From: Rhodoferax sp.
GTDB taxonomy: Bacteria; Pseudomonadota; Gammaproteobacteria; Burkholderiales; Burkholderiaceae
Reading direction: 5' to 3'
Assembly: GCA_020048295.1 (NCBI GenBank)
Contig: JAIFMT010000149.1
Span: 1-6,432 of the forward strand
Length of the DNA stretch: 6,432 bases
Below the pieces are notes generated by a model. That model made no database searches and was not told the origin of the DNA. It saw nothing but the letters and a program-made list of their open reading frames with translations. The position numbers and the translations under genes were made by a program. Below, one piece after another: positions 5,680 through 6,432 of this stretch. Within the stretch, counting starts at the first letter, position 1. Each line of letters opens with the position of its first letter.

Positions 5680-6432
5680 TCAAGCAACATTCACCAGGTT
5701 ATCAGCCCAGATCAGCGCTTCCATGTGGGCCATGTTGATCTGGTGGTTGTCCAAACCCAGCGCGGTTGCGGCTTCGGCACACATGGTGTCGTCGTTGTTT
5801 TCACACGCAACCGTCAGCATCAGCATCTCGCCAAAAACACCTGTGCCTTGCAGCACGGCGTCCGTCACGGCCTGCGGCAGCGACAACAACGACAGCGCCT
5901 GGTCCAGTGGTATCCCCAGCATTTTGTCCAGCAACGAAAACAGTCCCACCAAAAACGCGCTGTCGCGCTCTTCGGTGGTGGCGGCATTGGCAGCCAGCAG
6001 CTCCATCATGCGTCCTCGTACCACCGCCGTCGTACCAAACACCGACGATGAACCATTGGTTTTAGCGGTAATCAGCAACAGTGCCGCCCAGCGCAACAGG
6101 CGATTGAGCCCCATCAACATCACCGCATCACGAAATGATGTGACCTCTCGGGTCAGCCCAAAACCACAGGAATTGATCAAACGCATCAGGTTAAAACCGA
6201 GTACCGCGTCTCTTTTCAGCGCGGACTCGATGGCATCTGTGCTGGCCTGATTGCGCACCAGATTCAGCAACTGCAGCACATGTGCATGCTCGGGAGACAC
6301 CACCTTGGTCTTGATCACTTCAGGGTTGGCAACCCAATACCCCTGAAACAACGTGACACCCTGGGCATTGAGTGCGGCAAACTGTTCGGCGGTTTCAACC
6401 TTTTCTGCAATCAGCTGGGCATGGGTACGTGA
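5680..6432 (-). CDS. EAL-HDOD signalling protein (3' part only)
   Basis: The last 250 codons of a larger gene are present; it enters from the right edge with an open frame to the last base. The first residues (AQLIAEKVETAEQF, then LFQGYW) are the end of an EAL domain, including the conserved E-x-V-E-T and Q-G-Y positions. From about residue 47 on follows an HDOD domain of some 200 residues, with the helical core around ESALKRDAVLGFNLMRLINS and FRDAVMLMGLNRLLRWAALL, ending WADNLVNVA. This matches the EAL plus modified-HD-GYP family (YuxH/CdgJ-like), cytoplasmic regulators linked to c-di-GMP, motility and surface behaviour. HDOD lacks the phosphodiesterase His-Asp residues, and whether the EAL half is catalytic cannot be told because its active-site part is outside the window. 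A TTG at 6351-6349 is not the true start; the EAL coding continues through it. It has no functional link to the his genes. Confidence 0.88.
   Translation of the reverse strand, partial: SRTHAQLIAEKVETAEQFAALNAQGVTLFQGYWVANPEVIKTKVVSPEHAHVLQLLNLVRNQASTDAIESALKRDAVLGFNLMRLINSCGFGLTREVTSFRDAVMLMGLNRLLRWAALLLITAKTNGSSSVFGTTAVVRGRMMELLAANAATTEERDSAFLVGLFSLLDKMLGIPLDQALSLLSLPQAVTDAVLQGTGVFGEMLMLTVACENNDDTMCAEAATALGLDNHQINMAHMEALIWADNLVNVA

Noticed and set aside
5605..6250. Two long plus-strand open frames opposite the EAL-HDOD gene
   Set aside because: Both are antisense shadows; the minus frame matches the EAL-HDOD family over its whole length.
1..6432. CRISPR arrays, tRNA or rRNA genes, intact insertion sequences
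   Set aside because: No regularly spaced repeats, no cloverleaf-like or rRNA-like sequence and no transposase frame were seen on either strand.

Overview
This window looks like chromosomal DNA from a betaproteobacterium of the order Burkholderiales, probably a member of the Comamonadaceae (Rhodoferax/Polaromonas-like). That placement rests on the His protein sequences, the hisD-C-B-H-A order, the monofunctional HisB, and an intergenic sequence of a type I recall as common in that family. No database search was possible.

Five histidine-biosynthesis genes lie on the minus strand. Read in the direction of transcription (right to left) they are hisD (3870-5186), hisC (1607-2716), hisB (972-1610), hisH (252-920) and hisA (start codon at 166, running off the left edge). 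hisC and hisB overlap by an ATGA. HisC, HisB, HisA and HisD act in the middle and at the end of the pathway. HisH is the glutaminase partner of HisF, which is expected just beyond the left edge.

The cluster is interrupted. Between hisD and hisC lies a plus-strand gene (2872-3861) with its own promoter-like sequence and a strong ribosome binding site. It encodes an exported protein made of three copies of one domain joined by Gly/Trp/Asp-rich linkers. It ends 8 bp from the end of hisD, with no room for a terminator. Either hisD transcripts run through it antisense into hisCBHA (a 'noncontiguous operon' layout), or hisC has its own promoter in the 155-bp gap at 2717-2871.

Upstream of hisD there is no hisG. 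Instead there is a gap of about 490 bp holding a decayed relic of the start of a type I restriction-modification methyltransferase gene (hsdM, 5404-5601). The relic has two nonsense codons, a one-base deletion and a 7-bp tandem duplication. A perfect 14-bp palindrome directly abuts the point where recognisable HsdM coding stops. This gap appears to be a scar of past insertion and decay at the head of the his cluster.

The right edge holds the 3' part of a minus-strand EAL-HDOD signalling gene (5680 to beyond 6432).
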